Source of the DNA: Pseudomonadales bacterium | GTDB lineage: Bacteria > Pseudomonadota > Gammaproteobacteria > Pseudomonadales > Azotimanducaceae | Reading direction: 5' to 3' | Length of the DNA stretch: 39,783 nt | NCBI GenBank assembly: GCA_023300545.1 | Contig: JALZVT010000158.1 | Span: 1-39,783 of the forward strand | Shown: piece by piece, positions 38,701-39,783 of the stretch | Numbering within the stretch: the first letter of the stretch is position 1 | How the letters are laid out: each line of letters starts with the position of its first letter | Program-made: the position numbers and the translations under genes | Notes under the pieces: generated by a model | What the model saw: only the letters and a program-made list of their open reading frames with translations | The model's database searches: none | Told to the model about the DNA's origin: nothing

Positions 38701-39783
38701 CCGATGCGCCGATGGCAATGGATGAGTTTGTTGCGGGTGTTGTGGTTGATACGGCACCGGTAACCGAGCCGATTATTGATCCGATAGACCCCGAGATAAT
38801 GGACTCGTTGCAGGATATGAGGGTGCGTATTGATGCACTCACTGTCGACGGCGAAGATTATGGGGAGTGGGCGTTTCAGATAGAACGCGTGGAGGCGGGT
38901 ATCGCCTTTAGGTCGTTGTCTGCGCTGGTGAGGCACGTTGAGGTGGAGTCTCCGGATGGCGTTCTCTGGACGCGAGCGAGTAATCGCACCTCATTCGACG
39001 GCACATTGGCTGCCGAAGATATGGGTGATGTGCTTGAAGCATGGGGCTACGCACGCTCGATCGAATCTAAATCGATGCTCACCAATTTAGATTTAGATTG
39101 GTCTGGCTCCCCGCTGAATTGTGAGCTGTTGCAAATACGCGGTGATGTTGCAGCTAGGGTGCGCACCGGCCGGTTCCTCGATGTCACTAGTGGCAACAAC
39201 ACGATGCGCATCTTTAGTCTGTTGAACTTCACGGCCATTACAAAGCGTATGAGCTTGAACTTTAAGGACGTTTTCGGCCGTGGCGTGAGCTTTGAAAAAG
39301 TAGAAGCGATAACCCGCCTTGATGATGGTTTGCTAACCTTAACTCAACCGTTGCGCGTGGACGGCACGGGTGGTGATTTTAAGGTGAATGGTCGAATTGA
39401 TCTGGCTACTGGCGAACTCGACAATGAGATGGTGGTGACACTGCCCGTCAACAAGTCACTACCCTGGCTGGGTGCCTACCTGGCGCTGGCCAATCCTGTG
39501 GTTGGAATCGGGGTGCTGGTGGGCGAGCGGCTGCTGCGCAAGCCGATCAAGGAACTGTCGAGCGCCAAATACCGGATTACGGGTAATACGGATGACCCGA
39601 AACTTGAACTGGTCAGTGTGTTTGATCGTTCGATGGACAATACGCCGCTGGACGCTGAGAGTGTCCCAGAAGCCGAAGTAGAGACAGTCGCGGAAAGCGA
39701 AGAGCACACAAAAGAACAAACAAAAGAACAAACAGATACCAATACAGAAAATGCGGCTGAGACCGAAAGCGAAGGTATTGAAG
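35721..39783 (+). CDS. yhdP: YhdP-family AsmA-like envelope lipid transport protein (3' end outside window)
   Basis: Very large inner-membrane-anchored periplasmic protein; YhdP with TamB and YdbH forms beta-groove bridges that carry phospholipid to the outer membrane. The frame is open from ATG 35721 to the edge, 1354 codons, longer than the 1266 residues of E. coli YhdP. One N-terminal membrane segment (about 31-50) is followed by beta-rich repeats. LPAPLGKTPEERALTVVSV is a family hallmark, and the C-terminal membrane-proximal part shows LPWLGAYLALANPVVGIGVLVGERLLRKPIKELSSAKYRITG. After about residue 1305 comes an acidic, low-complexity tail with TKEQTKEQT. It follows rng by 19 bases, the usual order. 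The stop codon and any tldD beyond are not visible. Confidence 0.93.
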   Translation, partial: MSSTPPLNTRRFPAVEPVYRDATVAPYIVRPLFFILTVILLVSAIGQLGGRILFANLEQLEPRLNELLADQGIAIGGLSGDWRFFNPILKVESLTAPGVDMGAVWAEIDTLESLSRNRVVLRNAAADSVRLALVQDDVGVWSVAGQQPSRTNFDWRSLLWHSDQLDVNAFVSVRAFDRPASELALSVNVSNFGGRHRGKVRVADVDGCDVCGLNAQYNVEEAALWFRERQGGAIVRAENFELHDSLATLAGLSYLKLGELDGRLRLQGERFSGPLSLLNSEMQLPGGEISGLSLLADGWSIDDGSSAAFQIEALQLSNADNVLDVRDVLFNWNSADDSSGGARVLLPQVNVGAVTDVVGNMLAEDIPTARWIRRLGMSGTFTRLVASWSATNGIGFGGDFHDVNIQSAGGVPSVADVEGSFAGGPKYLQLRLLNADARIGFPQLYRDEKDYASVSGQILMYFGQNYFGLEGSNLHLVDNNMVTTGGFSLASTKPLTNNHITLALESNAGKFSDITPYIPYKLPQTLLDWLSNSELSAQLTAPQFVMHGPLREEESNMKRSYLVEAEMQDGELIFNTDWPRIEHANGLVRVSHSSINADLESATLAGLALTDMRIWLPAGAARVTAEGRATFDAGTGLEFIRTTPLRESMDFVADDWWADGKMQLDMQLDVPLDDRAGNELDARVKMSANGKLLGTTFGMPEAGLVFNGLRGGLNYAYPYNIGGENIKGSLFGQPMQMSINSSPVAEAPAGQPARFAPRRIDFSLAGEMHSDNMWPLMSLEPSDVVSGLFDFGAVYSTETDTGVQPSLSVETELLGAQVNLPAPLGKTPEERALTVVSVSFGEADQRANLLYRGLVNVDLGIAEEGINGGHVRLLGSDPGFGLASWDGVPGAIKIDGYLASADVAEWAGGESEVELPPYEITDLTIGAATLGDVAIPDVALTGSSNSERLLLAFDSARATGSLLVPEVEVTELVLTNFNYETDDYSSRLTTAAATDAPMAMDEFVAGVVVDTAPVTEPIIDPIDPEIMDSLQDMRVRIDALTVDGEDYGEWAFQIERVEAGIAFRSLSALVRHVEVESPDGVLWTRASNRTSFDGTLAAEDMGDVLEAWGYARSIESKSMLTNLDLDWSGSPLNCELLQIRGDVAARVRTGRFLDVTSGNNTMRIFSLLNFTAITKRMSLNFKDVFGRGVSFEKVEAITRLDDGLLTLTQPLRVDGTGGDFKVNGRIDLATGELDNEMVVTLPVNKSLPWLGAYLALANPVVGIGVLVGERLLRKPIKELSSAKYRITGNTDDPKLELVSVFDRSMDNTPLDAESVPEAEVETVAESEEHTKEQTKEQTDTNTENAAETESEGIE
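39708..39731 (+). repeat. two 12-base tandem units in the yhdP tail
   Basis: ACAAAAGAACAA occurs twice in tandem and encodes TKEQ-TKEQ in the acidic tail of YhdP. The sequence around it (Glu, Thr, Asn, Gln) is AT-richer than the rest of the gene, as expected of a slippage-prone low-complexity tail. Confidence 0.8.

Overview
The window looks like a chromosomal segment of a free-living, Gram-negative gammaproteobacterium. The right half carries gatCAB divergent from mreB-mreC-mreD-maf-rng-yhdP, an order I know from many Gammaproteobacteria. The left edge carries Kdo synthesis genes (kdsA, kdsD). One housekeeping gene is atypical for the class: glycyl-tRNA synthetase is the single-chain (alpha2) type. 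I cannot name the genus.

Layout. (1) 1-1919: kdsA and kdsD, making the Kdo precursor for LPS core. (2) 2014-2090: a CAU-anticodon tRNA, probably tRNA-Ile2. (3) 2249-21452: a polysaccharide cluster of 14 genes in changing orientations: an FkbM methyltransferase with a long coiled coil, a tandem GT4 glycosyltransferase with a C-terminal beta domain, Wzt and Wzm, a large polytopic membrane protein, a small methyltransferase, a polyprenol-phosphate-type GT2, a GT4, Rmd, Gmd, an O-antigen-ligase-like protein, a GT4, a WbpZ/WbdB-like GT4 and ManC. (4) 21516-27501: single-chain glycyl-tRNA synthetase, an SDR, a DUF1499 membrane protein, an SCP2-type thiolase with a DUF35 partner, and a ferredoxin/flavodoxin-NADP reductase of the thioredoxin-reductase-like type. 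(5) 27616-39783: gatB-gatA-gatC (minus strand) and mreB-mreC-mreD-maf-rng-yhdP (plus strand); yhdP runs off the right edge.

How the cluster works (inference from families). ManC makes GDP-mannose; Gmd and Rmd convert it to GDP-D-rhamnose. GT4 enzymes polymerise a rhamnan- or mannan-like chain on a lipid carrier in the cytoplasm, Wzm/Wzt export it, and the ligase joins it to lipid A-core. This is the logic of the Pseudomonas aeruginosa common antigen and of E. coli O8/O9a. The methyltransferase with a coiled coil resembles, in architecture only, the E. coli WbdD chain terminator and ruler, and Wzt has the extended C-terminal domain that in such systems recognises the finished chain end. GT2, polytopic protein and small methyltransferase may form a second, decorating module.

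The most unusual small-scale signals are a 21-base in-frame triplication at the catalytic motif of Maf, two diverged REP-like palindromes in intergenic regions, a six-codon minigene over the kdsA start, and a TATAGTGC element repeated upstream of three minus-strand genes. Except for 1920-2248, which holds the tRNA, no gap between genes exceeds about 300 bases.
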